Shown here: positions 1 to 7,506 of the stretch, piece by piece
Numbering within the stretch: position 1 is the stretch's first letter
How the letters are laid out: every line of letters starts with the position of its first letter
Source of the DNA: an uncultured Chromatiaceae bacterium
Lineage (GTDB): Bacteria; Pseudomonadota; Gammaproteobacteria; Enterobacterales; Alteromonadaceae
Direction: 5' to 3'
Length of the DNA: 23,696 nucleotides
Assembly (NCBI GenBank): GCA_937978655.1
Contig: CALJUX010000025.1
Coordinates: 1 to 23,696 of the forward strand
Position numbers and translations under genes: made by a program
The notes under the pieces: generated by a model
Databases searched by the model: none
Told to the model about the DNA's origin: nothing
The model's input: only the letters and a program-made list of their open reading frames with translations

Positions 1-160
1 TGTTTAATTTGAGTCTCACCTTCTACGTCTCGATCGCGGAACAATTCCCGCTGGCTGGCTGCCTAGCCTTGCTTAGCAATTTAGTCAAAACCCATTGAGT
101 TTCACCGCGACTTCAAGCCATGATCTTGCAATGTCTCAAAAGGAGTTTGTTGATTTGCTT

Positions 161-1174
161 ATGTGCTTGCGTTTGATAGCCGCAGTCCTGCTCTGCTTAA
201 GTTTACTACCCACTCTGGCATTAGCCGCCAGCACCGTCTTGTATCAGGTAAAGCTGAAAAACGGTGATTTAGTCAGTGGCGAACTGAAAAGCAGTCTGGC
301 AACCGAATTGGTGATCCATACCCCTTATGCGGGTGATGTGAAAATTAAACGCAGTGAAGTACTGGCACTCAGTCCTTTAGGTCAACAGAACGAACAACCG
401 TCAACAGAATCTGCAACTACAACTGCGTTGCAATTAGCCACAAACGCCGCGCCTGCCAATGTATGGTCACTGCAGCTTGATTTCAGCGCCGCCAGCCGGG
501 CCGGTAAAGAGCAGGCGCAAAGTTATAGTCTTGGCGAACGCTTTGAGTATCGGCTGGGCGACTGGCGCAGTAAATTCGACGCGCATTACGACTACGAAAC
601 CAAAGAAGCTGCGCGTAAAACGCACCAATATGGCCTGAATCCGGGACTGGATTATTTCTACAGTCCACAGCTGTTCTGGCGCTTGCACACCGAATACAAC
701 TACAACTATCTGGCCAGCGACTATAAAAACATCGATCTCAGTACAGGCCCGGGTTATGCGTTTTTTCAACAGGGCCCGACGCGGCTGGACCTCATCTTAC
801 TTGCAGGTCGCAAACAGGCTTACTTCCGCGAAGATGACAGTTTCCGGCTGTTGCCGGATTTTCACTCCCCGCTGGGCTACAACACGATGTCACTGCAATG
901 GGATTTCAGTCATAAATGGCCCGGCACCCGGCTGGAAGTGTTCAGTGAAGGCGCCTGGCTCGAACTGTTGAGCCAGCCGCTGGCGATCTTCGACTTTGAG
1001 CGGGAACTGAATACCGAATCAGGCTTACGTTACGCCTTAACCGACAAGATCCGGCTGAGCTGGTCATGGCAATACGACCGCACCGAGTTGACGCTGCTAT
1101 TACCCAAAGCTCCAAGAGCCTCGCTGGACCTGTTTGATTCCAGGCACAAATTCAGTATCGGCGCAACTTTCTGA
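161..1174 (+). CDS. DUF481-type outer-membrane beta-barrel protein, secreted
   Basis: Predicted protein of 337 aa. It opens with a classic signal peptide (about residues 1-22, hydrophobic core LIAAVLLCLSLLP, cleavage after ALA). A short domain follows with the pattern VKLKNGDLVSGELKSS, as in proteins that precede a DUF481 barrel. The rest alternates aromatic and polar residues, as in beta-strands (YNYNYLASDY), and ends in Phe, typical of outer-membrane barrels. The role of DUF481 proteins is not established. The frame stays open upstream to a TTG at 95, but that start would put 22 residues before the signal peptide. ATG 161 is preferred. A TTG at 155 lies 9 bases after AGGAG (141-145) and is a real alternative. 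No terminator is visible downstream. The family call is by pattern recognition. Confidence 0.7.
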   Translation: MCLRLIAAVLLCLSLLPTLALAASTVLYQVKLKNGDLVSGELKSSLATELVIHTPYAGDVKIKRSEVLALSPLGQQNEQPSTESATTTALQLATNAAPANVWSLQLDFSAASRAGKEQAQSYSLGERFEYRLGDWRSKFDAHYDYETKEAARKTHQYGLNPGLDYFYSPQLFWRLHTEYNYNYLASDYKNIDLSTGPGYAFFQQGPTRLDLILLAGRKQAYFREDDSFRLLPDFHSPLGYNTMSLQWDFSHKWPGTRLEVFSEGAWLELLSQPLAIFDFERELNTESGLRYALTDKIRLSWSWQYDRTELTLLLPKAPRASLDLFDSRHKFSIGATF

Positions 1175-1445
1175 ACCCCACACCTTCCTGCCGGCGCAAT
1201 TGTGCAACACCACGCATTGCGACAACCTGCGCTGCAGTCATCCACATATTATAAAAATCTGATGTAGCGCTGATATTTTTCTGATTTAGGCCCAAATTCG
1301 CGATTTCGACTTTACAACCCGGCGTTGTTGGCAAAGGTTTAACCTGCTTTGCGGCAACGGCTGACCGCTTCGCAAGCCGCAGCTCTGATCGGCTAAAACA
1401 CCGCGGCATTACTGCAATCAGGCTCTCAAAAGGACAGGTGAACTT

Positions 1446-2012
1446 ATGGCTTCGTTTTCACTGGAACGACTGGTACACGCGATTTCCAGCTCGATTATTC
1501 AGGCGCAGAATCTGGTCGAGAAAGCCCAGCTCGGCAATCTGCGCAGCTACTTTGACCAGGAAGGCAAAGCGCTGTGTGTTGACGTGAAAGTGCCGTCGTT
1601 AAACCACCACCCCGATGAAGGTGTGTTTGATAATTATCATGTACCGGTGCTGGCTTTAGTGTCACACGGCTCTTTGGTGATTAAAGAAGCCCAAATAGAT
1701 TTGGACGTTGAGATTGGCCAGCTGGAACAGGATGACCCACCGGGGGCCGGTTATCCGGATCTGGCAGAGATTTTAAAAGGTGACAGCCCTATCCGGCCGC
1801 GGCTGATGATCAATCCGGAAGCCGGTGTCGCCAAAAATAATGACGGCAACGTCGCCAGCATTTCGCTGAAACTGGGCGCCGCGGATATTCCCGAAGGCGT
1901 GGCCCGCTTGCTGGCTGAAGTGATGAAAAGCCAGGGCCGGGTGGCCAACTCCACACACACCACGACAAAAAATACCACTGATGCGCAACCTGACAAATCC
2001 CGCGTGAACTGA
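1446..2012 (+). CDS. DUF2589-like protein (first paralogue of the cassette)
   Basis: Predicted protein of 188 aa with no signal peptide or membrane segment. An amphipathic N-terminal helix (residues 5-35) is followed by a beta-rich core containing VPVLALVSHG (66-75) and then an alternating stretch IKEAQIDLDVEIGQL. Near the end is PEGVARLL (149-156), followed by a polar Thr/Asn-rich tail. The core and the PEG-x-AR motif recur at matching places in the next gene (VPLLAIVKIP and PEGLARVL), so the two look like diverged paralogues. DUF2589 has no known function. Start ATG 1446 is supported by AAAAGGAC at 1428-1434. It is the first gene of a five-gene plus-strand cassette ending with a muramidase. 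The 271 bp upstream (1175-1445) hold an AT-rich TATTATAAAA at 1247-1256 that could be a -10 region, but no convincing -35. Confidence 0.6.
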   Translation: MASFSLERLVHAISSSIIQAQNLVEKAQLGNLRSYFDQEGKALCVDVKVPSLNHHPDEGVFDNYHVPVLALVSHGSLVIKEAQIDLDVEIGQLEQDDPPGAGYPDLAEILKGDSPIRPRLMINPEAGVAKNNDGNVASISLKLGAADIPEGVARLLAEVMKSQGRVANSTHTTTKNTTDAQPDKSRVN

Positions 2013-2050
2013 CCGCGGGTTCAAATTGGGGCTGGCAGTTGCCCTGACAC

Positions 2051-2073
2051 GGCAGTATGCGGGGCATACCGCT
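2051..2073 (+). other. Intergenic hairpin between the two DUF2589-like genes
   Basis: GTATGC (2055-2060) and GCATAC (2064-2069) form a perfect 6-bp stem around GGG. The stem can extend outward past one A-C mismatch through GGC/GCT. No T-run follows, so it does not look like an intrinsic terminator. It lies about 40 bases upstream of the second gene and could be an mRNA processing or stability element. Confidence 0.35.
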
Positions 2074-2111
2074 TCGCAACTTCATTACTCACTTAAACAG
2101 AGGGATTTATT

Positions 2112-2735
2112 ATGGCTGATAGTGGATTAGTTGATATGTCGTCGCAATTTCGCGGCCTGCCAATGGCTGACCTGATTGGGTCTCCATTGCAGGCCGCCTG
2201 CGACTCGCAAGTCAAACTGGCCAGCGCCACCGCAGACTTTATTAAAGCGGTAGGCTTCCTGCCGCCGGCAAAAGACGGTGACCCTTTTGGCGCCGTCCGC
2301 ACCGCAAAATTTGCCTTTAAACGCACCATTGGCACTAAAACTGACGGCACCGTGGACACGCAGGATGTAGAACTGGATGTGCCTTTGCTGGCGATTGTGA
2401 AGATCCCGGCACTGGCGATCACCAGAGTTAATATCACTTTTGATATGGAAGTGAAATCCTCCACCGCCAGCACGTCGGAAGACACCAAAGAAGGCAGTTT
2501 CAGCGCCGATGCCTCGGTTGGCTGGGGTCCATTCTCGTTAAAAGTCCATGTACAGGGCTCGGTGTCGTCGCATCAGAGCAACACCCGCACTTCAGACAAT
2601 TCAGCCAAGTACCATGTCGACGTGCTGGCAGAAGATACCGGCATGCCTGAGGGACTGGCGCGGGTACTGGATATTATGCACTCGGCCATTATGCCACCAC
2701 CGGTACCGAAACAACCGGTATCCGCAGTGCCATAA
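2112..2735 (+). CDS. DUF2589 domain protein (second paralogue)
   Basis: Predicted protein of 207 aa, cytoplasmic by sequence. The N-terminus carries the features I associate with DUF2589: LIGSPLQAAC (21-30), then an Ala-rich helix reaching FIKAVGF (43-49). A beta-rich core follows with VPLLAIVKIP (90-99), ITRVNITFDMEVKSS and a second beta block WGPFSLKVHVQGSV (138-151). PEGLARVLD (179-187) and a Pro-rich tail close the protein. No catalytic signature is visible; the all-beta core suggests a structural or binding role, which is inference. Start ATG 2112 has AGAGGG 8 bases upstream. Its likely partners are the preceding paralogue and the downstream muramidase. A strong intrinsic terminator begins 6 bases after the stop. 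Confidence 0.7.
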   Translation: MADSGLVDMSSQFRGLPMADLIGSPLQAACDSQVKLASATADFIKAVGFLPPAKDGDPFGAVRTAKFAFKRTIGTKTDGTVDTQDVELDVPLLAIVKIPALAITRVNITFDMEVKSSTASTSEDTKEGSFSADASVGWGPFSLKVHVQGSVSSHQSNTRTSDNSAKYHVDVLAEDTGMPEGLARVLDIMHSAIMPPPVPKQPVSAVP

Positions 2736-2741
2736 CAGCAA

Positions 2742-2771
2742 GCAGGCAGCCGACAGGTTGCCTGCCTTTTT
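2742..2771 (+). terminator. Intrinsic terminator after the second DUF2589 gene
   Basis: GCAGGCAGCC (2742-2751) pairs with GGTTGCCTGC (2756-2765), a 10-bp stem with one G-U pair and a GACA tetraloop, followed by CTTTTT. It lies only 35 bases before the next gene of the cassette, so it probably splits the cassette into an abundant upstream part and a lower read-through part. Confidence 0.75.
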
Positions 2772-2806
2772 ACTGAGATCACAAAGTCCGTTTTTACAGG
2801 TGCAGC

Positions 2807-3085
2807 ATGGCCGCTCAGGTATTTCAGTTAGCAAATATTCGTTTTATCAAAAGGATTATTGTCGGGAATGACTCACCACAGCATCCCAGAGCCGAAGCGG
2901 AAATTCGCCAGGCCATGGATTTGGTTAACCGCTGCCTGACCGAAACACCGCGCGGTTACATCATTGGCATGGAAAAAAACTTTGGTATTTACAGCATAGG
3001 CGAGCACCAGATAGTGCTGCAGTACATGGTGTACAACATTGGTTTTGAAAGAAAACCAATGTGGATTGACGATGAACCCGGCTAA
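2807..3085 (+). CDS. Small conserved-looking protein, function unknown
   Basis: Predicted protein of 92 aa, soluble, with no recognised domain. It begins with a beta-like stretch and a basic patch (IRFIKRIIVGND), then a helix (AEAEIRQAMDLVNRCL), then strands around IIGMEKNFGIYSIGEHQIVLQYMVYNIGF. The compact alpha/beta pattern and lack of low complexity argue for a real folded protein. No strong ribosome-binding site is seen: only ACAGG, 7 bases before the ATG. It sits between the DUF2589 pair and the muramidase. The next gene lies in the same reading frame, starting two codons after this gene's TAA. Confidence 0.6.
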   Translation: MAAQVFQLANIRFIKRIIVGNDSPQHPRAEAEIRQAMDLVNRCLTETPRGYIIGMEKNFGIYSIGEHQIVLQYMVYNIGFERKPMWIDDEPG

Positions 3086-3091
3086 ATACCA

Positions 3092-3529
3092 ATGCGCCAA
3101 TGTCAAAGCCTGAACGATTTTGCCGCACGGCTGCATGACAGTTACCTGCGCTTATTTGGCCTGTTGTGGTGTCAGCAGCAACCCCGGACGTCCGACCGTG
3201 CTGACGATGCAATCGCAGATGCTGCAGAGTTGGCGGGAGCGACTATGCTGCAACTGCAGCAATTGCAACTGACCTTGCCTTGTTATCTGCACCGACGCAG
3301 CGCAACCCAGCCGGGTGTGCTGCATGTGGCAAGGCCGGGCTGGTGGCAACGGCTCTGGCGACGCCCTGAGTACTGGCAGCTGATCATCTGTATCAATCTG
3401 ACGGAGATCAACCTGATGCTGGTACCGGCTGCGCGGCCCGCATGGCGGCGTGGACATTATTATTTTGCGCTGCAACTCGATGCCGGACAAATCACCGCAC
3501 TGAGGGCGGCTGTTCAGCACAAACGCTGA
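3092..3529 (+). CDS. Hypothetical protein of the muramidase cassette
   Basis: Predicted protein of 145 aa. I do not recognise it. The N-terminal half is helical and Gln/Ala/Leu-rich (NDFAARLHDSYLRLFGLLW, LQLQQLQLTL). The C-terminal half has a Trp/Arg-rich patch (PGWWQRLWRRPEYW) followed by beta-like WQLIICINLTEINLMLVP. There is no signal peptide. No Shine-Dalgarno sequence is visible before ATG 3092, and the previous gene's stop is 6 bases upstream in the same frame, so translation is probably coupled to it. It ends 37 bases before the muramidase gene. The short hydrophobic block is too small and too charged around it to call a membrane span or holin with confidence. Confidence 0.55.
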   Translation: MRQCQSLNDFAARLHDSYLRLFGLLWCQQQPRTSDRADDAIADAAELAGATMLQLQQLQLTLPCYLHRRSATQPGVLHVARPGWWQRLWRRPEYWQLIICINLTEINLMLVPAARPAWRRGHYYFALQLDAGQITALRAAVQHKR

Positions 3530-3566
3530 TCGGGCCGCAGGCGCTCGGAAGACCAAGGAGAACAGT

Positions 3567-4334
3567 ATGAATTTTCAGGCAAAAGGCACACCGTTTGATG
3601 CGACTGCGCTGCAAAACGCGGCAAATCTTTTACAAACCGGCAGCAGAGAAATATGGACGGTGTTGTTAGTCGAAACCAGTGGTTTTGGTTATTTGCAGGA
3701 CCGGCGCCCGCGTATTTTATTTGAGCGCCACTATTTTCATCGCCTGACCAATGGCGCTTATGATGCAACTGCTGCGGACATCAGCAATCCCGACGCCGGC
3801 GGCTATGCTGGCGGCAGCGCGGAATATGACCGGCTGCAGCGCGCGATGCTGCTGAATGAGAGCGCTGCGCTGCAAAGTGCGTCTTGGGGTATAGGCCAAA
3901 TCATGGGCGAAAATTTCCCGATGCTCGGCTATAACTCAGTGCAGGAGATGGTCAGTGATTTTGTGCAAACTGAAGCGGCGCAATTGCTTGGTATGGCGCG
4001 TTTTATCCAAAGTAAAAAGCTGACCCAGGCGTTACAGCAGCAACGCTGGGCGGACTTTGCCCGCGGCTACAACGGGCCGGCTTATAAAAAAAATAAGTAC
4101 GATGAGCTATTGGCCGACAAATACAGTTGGCTCGGCAGTCACGGCATCGACATGACATTACGCCGTGCCCAGACCGCGCTGTTATATCTGGGCTACAACC
4201 CTGGTGGCGTTGACGGTCTGGCCGGCAATAAGACCCGAAGTGCCATGCTGCAATTTCAGCTTGATCAGGGCCTGCCACAAAGTGGCGAAGCAGATGCTCT
4301 GAGTTGCCAGCGCCTGAATAGTCTGGCGTTTTAG
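3567..4334 (+). CDS. N-acetylmuramidase with C-terminal peptidoglycan-binding domain
   Basis: Predicted protein of 255 aa. Residues about 15-185 match the N-acetylmuramidase family (PF11860, formerly DUF3380), known from phage-type endolysins that cut the glycan strand of peptidoglycan. Visible signatures are VETSGFGYL with the likely catalytic Glu36, then RPRILFERHYFHR (48-60), ASWGIGQIMG (105-114) and FARGYNGP (164-171). Residues about 194-252 form a PG_binding_1-type domain (RRAQTALLYLGY, GVDGLAGNKTRSAMLQFQ). The start is well supported by AAGGAG at 3555-3560. There is no signal peptide or membrane anchor, so it needs a holin, a secretion device or cell lysis to reach the wall. No phage structural, integrase or holin gene is nearby. 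Last gene of the DUF2589 cassette. Confidence 0.85.
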   Translation: MNFQAKGTPFDATALQNAANLLQTGSREIWTVLLVETSGFGYLQDRRPRILFERHYFHRLTNGAYDATAADISNPDAGGYAGGSAEYDRLQRAMLLNESAALQSASWGIGQIMGENFPMLGYNSVQEMVSDFVQTEAAQLLGMARFIQSKKLTQALQQQRWADFARGYNGPAYKKNKYDELLADKYSWLGSHGIDMTLRRAQTALLYLGYNPGGVDGLAGNKTRSAMLQFQLDQGLPQSGEADALSCQRLNSLAF

Positions 4335-4347
4335 TAGCAGATACAGC

Positions 4348-4370
4348 CAGCGCGGCGAAAAACCGCGCTG
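4348..4370. other. GC-rich hairpin between convergent genes
   Basis: CAGCGCGG (4348-4355) pairs with CCGCGCTG (4363-4370) around a 7-base loop. It sits between the stop of the muramidase gene (4334) and the stop of rlmM (4380). Neither strand has a proper T-run after the stem, so it is at best a weak bidirectional terminator. Confidence 0.35.
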
Positions 4371-4379
4371 CAACACCGG

Positions 4380-5462
4380 TTAAACCTTACACAAATGCAC
4401 TGTAACTTCTTCGCGGTCGTGGAATAAATGCCGCGCCTGGAATTTCACTTTGATGCCGGCTTCGTCAAAGCGCTGTTGCATTTCGGCCAGCACTTCCTGC
4501 ACAGTTTCATAGCGTTTTTTCATCGGCAGTTTCAGGTTAAAAATACTTTCCTGACACCAGCCGTTAATCAGCCAGTCGCAAATCAGCTGGCCAACCCGTT
4601 GCGGCTTTTCAATCATGTCGCAGACCAGCCAGTACACGTTGAATTTATCCGGTTTGTACTTAAAACCATCGACCATATAGTGTTTAACCTGGCCGGTATC
4701 CATCAGGCTTTGCGCCATAGCGCCATTGTCGATGGCCACTACCATCATCGAGCGTTTGACCAGCTGATAAGTCCAGCCGCCCGGACAAGCGCCTAAATCG
4801 ACGGCCCGCATGCCGGAGGCCAGACGGGTGTCCCACTCGTCACGCGGAATAAACTCCAGAAAGGCTTCTTCCAGTTTCAGCGTGCTACGACTTGGCGCAT
4901 CAGACGGGAACTTCAGCCGGCGGATACCGTTTTCCAGCGAATTGTTATTTTCCGGATAAGACACGGCCAGCAAGGCTTTTTGCCCGCTTTGCATAAACAT
5001 ATGCAGCACCGGCGCGCGTAAATTTTCTTTTTTCAGCATCAGGCCCGCCTGACGCAGGCTTTGGCGCAGCGGCACTGTCAGTTTACGCGCCAGCGTCGAA
5101 AGCTCTTTGCCATCATTGGTATCCGGGTATTCAATCCTGAGTTCGCCAATACCGCTGATTTCACTGCCCTCTTCGACGCTACGCAGAGTTTCCAGCACAG
5201 GACTTACCCTGTCGCCTGCCGGCAATTCCAGCCAGTCACCAATCACTAAGGCCCACTGACGGACAAAAATCAGTTTGGAAAACGGAAAGTCGCTGAAAAA
5301 ACGATCTAATGCCGCGCCATCATATGCTTCGAAAATGACAAAAGCGTCGTTAGCTTTGAGTTTGCAATAACCAAAAACACCAAACTGGCCGGCTTTATCC
5401 TGAATTTCCGCTGCACATTCTTTTTCAAAACCCGAACGGCAGTACATCAAAAGTTGTTTCAT
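4380..5462 (-). CDS. rlmM: 23S rRNA 2'-O-ribose methyltransferase RlmM (C2498)
   Basis: Predicted protein of 360 aa, close to E. coli RlmM (about 366). RlmM uses S-adenosylmethionine to methylate the 2'-OH of C2498 in 23S rRNA. The N-terminal half is the THUMP-like RNA-binding part. The C-terminal half is an RrmJ-like Rossmann methyltransferase with AVDLGACPGGW (220-230) as the SAM-binding loop. Lys196, Asp282 (CDMIEKP), Lys311 (NLKLPMK) and a Glu near 351 fit the K-D-K-E tetrad of this fold. Its ATG overlaps the stop of the preceding DUF423 gene (ATGA, 5459-5462), so it is translationally coupled. Last gene of the minus-strand run, in the same gcvA, ygdD, rlmM order known from E. coli. Confidence 0.95.
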   Translation of the reverse strand: MKQLLMYCRSGFEKECAAEIQDKAGQFGVFGYCKLKANDAFVIFEAYDGAALDRFFSDFPFSKLIFVRQWALVIGDWLELPAGDRVSPVLETLRSVEEGSEISGIGELRIEYPDTNDGKELSTLARKLTVPLRQSLRQAGLMLKKENLRAPVLHMFMQSGQKALLAVSYPENNNSLENGIRRLKFPSDAPSRSTLKLEEAFLEFIPRDEWDTRLASGMRAVDLGACPGGWTYQLVKRSMMVVAIDNGAMAQSLMDTGQVKHYMVDGFKYKPDKFNVYWLVCDMIEKPQRVGQLICDWLINGWCQESIFNLKLPMKKRYETVQEVLAEMQQRFDEAGIKVKFQARHLFHDREEVTVHLCKV

Positions 5463-5872
5463 TTATTTTTCCGCAGCCAGGGCAACAGCATCAGGCCGGC
5501 CCAGCATAAAATCAGCATCTGACCACCGACCGGCGCTAACTGGCGCCAATACAGTGGTAACTCAAATAATCCGGCCCAGACAGTGTAGACAAAACACCAG
5601 AGGCCCAGATGAAATCCCAAAATCACCAGCGCCAGCAGCCAGTGCTGCGCTTTATTCAATTCGTCGCGCCGTGCGGCAGCCTGGCCATACAACGACAGAG
5701 CTAATATCGCCAGCGCCTGAAACGCCAAAACTGCAGTGCTCGACACCAGCCGGCTGAATTCTTCCGTCACCATATTAAACTGGAAATAATGCGAAATTGC
5801 CGCGCTCATGCCAACGACGGCTGCACCGTATAACCCGGCTAAAGATAAACTGCATTTCCACAGCGTTTGCAT
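5459..5872 (-). CDS. ygdD: DUF423 family inner-membrane protein (YgdD-like)
   Basis: Predicted protein of 137 aa, close to the family's usual size (about 130). Four hydrophobic segments at about residues 8-28, 43-63, 77-98 and 114-133 give the compact four-helix layout of DUF423. The N-terminal pattern SLAGLYGAAVVGMSAAISHYF fits the family. The frame is open further upstream to 5992, but that would overlap the upstream hydrolase gene, and ATG 5872 has AGGAG 8 bases before it. Function is unknown. It lies between gcvA and rlmM as in E. coli, except that an alpha/beta hydrolase gene is placed between gcvA and this gene. It overlaps rlmM by four bases. Confidence 0.85.
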   Translation of the reverse strand: MQTLWKCSLSLAGLYGAAVVGMSAAISHYFQFNMVTEEFSRLVSSTAVLAFQALAILALSLYGQAAARRDELNKAQHWLLALVILGFHLGLWCFVYTVWAGLFELPLYWRQLAPVGGQMLILCWAGLMLLPWLRKNK

Positions 5873-5885
5873 CAGGTTGCTCCTG

Positions 5886-6551
5886 CTAAGTTGTAGTTCT
5901 GTGGCGGCGGATAAACTCGCCACAAGCAGCTGCCGCAAGATTAAAAGCCTGCTCAGCCGGTAAACCCGCCCGTTTTGGCAGCGCATAATCATGGTCGGCG
6001 CCGGTTAACTCAATAACCTCTGCTGTACCTGCGACTTGTTTAAGCTCAACAGCGCTGCCAAAAGGGTCGCGGCGACCCTGACAAAGCAATAACGGCCGCT
6101 GCAGCTGCTGTAAACACTGGCTGCGCGCTGTCACTGTCAAAGCGGCTTTTTCCGCATCTTTGGCTTTTGCCGGCGGGCACAGCGGATAACCAAACACCAC
6201 GCCACCAGCTACTTCAGGTGCAACTTGTGGACTTGAGAGATACAGGCTCAGCACCCGTCCGCCCAGGCTTTTGCCGCCAAGCCAGAGCGGCAGTTGATCG
6301 TCTGCCGGCACAGCAGCAATCAGTTGTTCCAGTTCAGGCAGCAGCTTGTCAGCTTTAGGCGCAACCTGGCGTTTGCCCAGCAAGGATTGCTGCATAAAAT
6401 CAAAATTGGCCGTAAACACTGCTATCCCCTGTGCGCTTAACCGAGGAATAAGCTGCTGAAAAAACACCGACTGCACAGGAGCGCCGGCACCGTGTAACAG
6501 CAATAAACGTGCACAAGGCGCCGCTACATCATATTTGCTGACCAGCGGCAT
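5886..6551 (-). CDS. Alpha/beta hydrolase (KANL3/Tex30-like)
   Basis: Predicted protein of 221 aa with no signal peptide. The fold is shown by LLLLHGAGAP (16-25, oxyanion-hole region), the nucleophile elbow GGKSLGG with Ser95, the acid GRRDPFG with Asp162, and GADHDY with His187, so the triad is complete. This matches the small bacterial KANL3/Tex30-like hydrolase family, whose substrates are not known. Its ATG shares one base with the stop of gcvA (TAATG), and it ends 13 bases before ygdD, so it belongs to that operon. Confidence 0.8.
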   Translation of the reverse strand: MPLVSKYDVAAPCARLLLLHGAGAPVQSVFFQQLIPRLSAQGIAVFTANFDFMQQSLLGKRQVAPKADKLLPELEQLIAAVPADDQLPLWLGGKSLGGRVLSLYLSSPQVAPEVAGGVVFGYPLCPPAKAKDAEKAALTVTARSQCLQQLQRPLLLCQGRRDPFGSAVELKQVAGTAEVIELTGADHDYALPKRAGLPAEQAFNLAAAACGEFIRRHRTTT

Positions 6552-7492
6552 TAATCCTGTTCCGCGGCAATAGCAATATTAAACTGCTGCTCGTTAAAAG
6601 CTTCTTGTTCCTGCGCCACCAGTTTGTTCATCCAGTCGCGAAAAGCAGCAATTTTTCCAAGTTCAATCTGATTGTCGCGGCACACCAGATAATAAGCATC
6701 TTTACTTTGCAGCACGTGATTAAACGGCACTATTAACCGACCGGAATTGATGTCAGGCCGCGCCAGTACGTTGTGCGCCAGTGCCACGCCCTGACCGTGA
6801 ATAGCTGCCTGCAACACCATAGCGGTGTGGCTGAAGATCGGTCCTTGATTGACGTTAAAATGCTTAAAACCCTGGCTGGTAAACCAGGCTTTCCAGGCGT
6901 CGCGGGTGCCGTCATGCAATAAAGTGTGAAAACGTAAATCGGCTGGTTCGTTCAGCGGCTTGGCGCGGTTCAGCAGCATTGGCGAGCAAACCGGCACCAG
7001 ATATTCGGTGTGCAGTTTGTCGGCGTGTAAATTACGCCAGCTGCCGCGACCATAATAAATCGCGACGTCAACGTCGTCAGTCAAAGAGCCTTCTTCATAA
7101 TCGACAGCGCGAATACGCACGTCGATATCGGGGTTTAACTCGCTGAATAAACTTAACCGCGGCACCAGCCACTGAATGGCAAAACTTGGTGGCAGGCTGA
7201 CCGTTAATGCACCTTTAGCGCCACGCGCCAGCAGTTTTTCGGTGGCTTCGTGCAGTTGCAGGAATATTTCTTTAATGTCGAGGAAATAACTCTGGCCTTC
7301 TTCAGTCAGCAGCAAAGAGCGGTTTTTCCGCATAAACAGCTTGAGACCCAAATGGTCTTCCAACGCTTTGATCTGATGACTGATAGCAGCCTGAGTGACA
7401 AACATCTCTTCTGCCGCTTTGGTGAAACTTAAATGCCGGGCGGCAGTTTCAAAGGCTTTTAATGCGTTTAGCGGCGGCAGGCGACGGGCCAT
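6551..7492 (-). CDS. gcvA: LysR-type regulator GcvA
   Basis: Predicted protein of 313 aa; E. coli GcvA is about 305. GcvA activates the glycine-cleavage operon gcvTHP when glycine is plentiful and represses it otherwise. The N-terminal winged helix-turn-helix (about residues 5-65) carries LSFTKAAEEMFVTQAAISHQ and a strongly conserved LLLTEEGQSYFLDIKEIF. The effector-binding domain includes VSLPPSFAIQWLVPRLS, DVDVAIYYGRG and GPIFSHTAMVLQAAIHGQG, which read almost as in E. coli. The start is ATG 7492 with GGAAT just upstream, 14 bases after yggX. The C-terminus is slightly longer and Gln/Glu-rich. In E. coli the small RNA gene gcvB diverges from gcvA; here yggX occupies that place in the same direction. 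Confidence 0.93.
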   Translation of the reverse strand: MARRLPPLNALKAFETAARHLSFTKAAEEMFVTQAAISHQIKALEDHLGLKLFMRKNRSLLLTEEGQSYFLDIKEIFLQLHEATEKLLARGAKGALTVSLPPSFAIQWLVPRLSLFSELNPDIDVRIRAVDYEEGSLTDDVDVAIYYGRGSWRNLHADKLHTEYLVPVCSPMLLNRAKPLNEPADLRFHTLLHDGTRDAWKAWFTSQGFKHFNVNQGPIFSHTAMVLQAAIHGQGVALAHNVLARPDINSGRLIVPFNHVLQSKDAYYLVCRDNQIELGKIAAFRDWMNKLVAQEQEAFNEQQFNIAIAAEQD

Positions 7493-7506
7493 AAATCAAT
7501 TCCGGC

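Noticed and set aside
95..160. Longer start (TTG 95) for the DUF481 gene
   Set aside because: It would place 22 polar residues before a clear signal peptide; ATG 161 or TTG 155 fits better.
1152..1409. 85-codon minus-strand open frame after the DUF481 gene
   Set aside because: It overlaps the end of the DUF481 gene and the upstream region of the cassette, and its composition looks random.
3567..4334. Muramidase as evidence of an intact prophage
   Set aside because: No integrase, structural, holin or attachment-site signal is seen nearby; flanking genes are chromosomal housekeeping genes.
5873..5992. Longer start for the DUF423 gene
   Set aside because: It would overlap the upstream hydrolase gene by over 100 bases, and ATG 5872 has a good ribosome-binding site.
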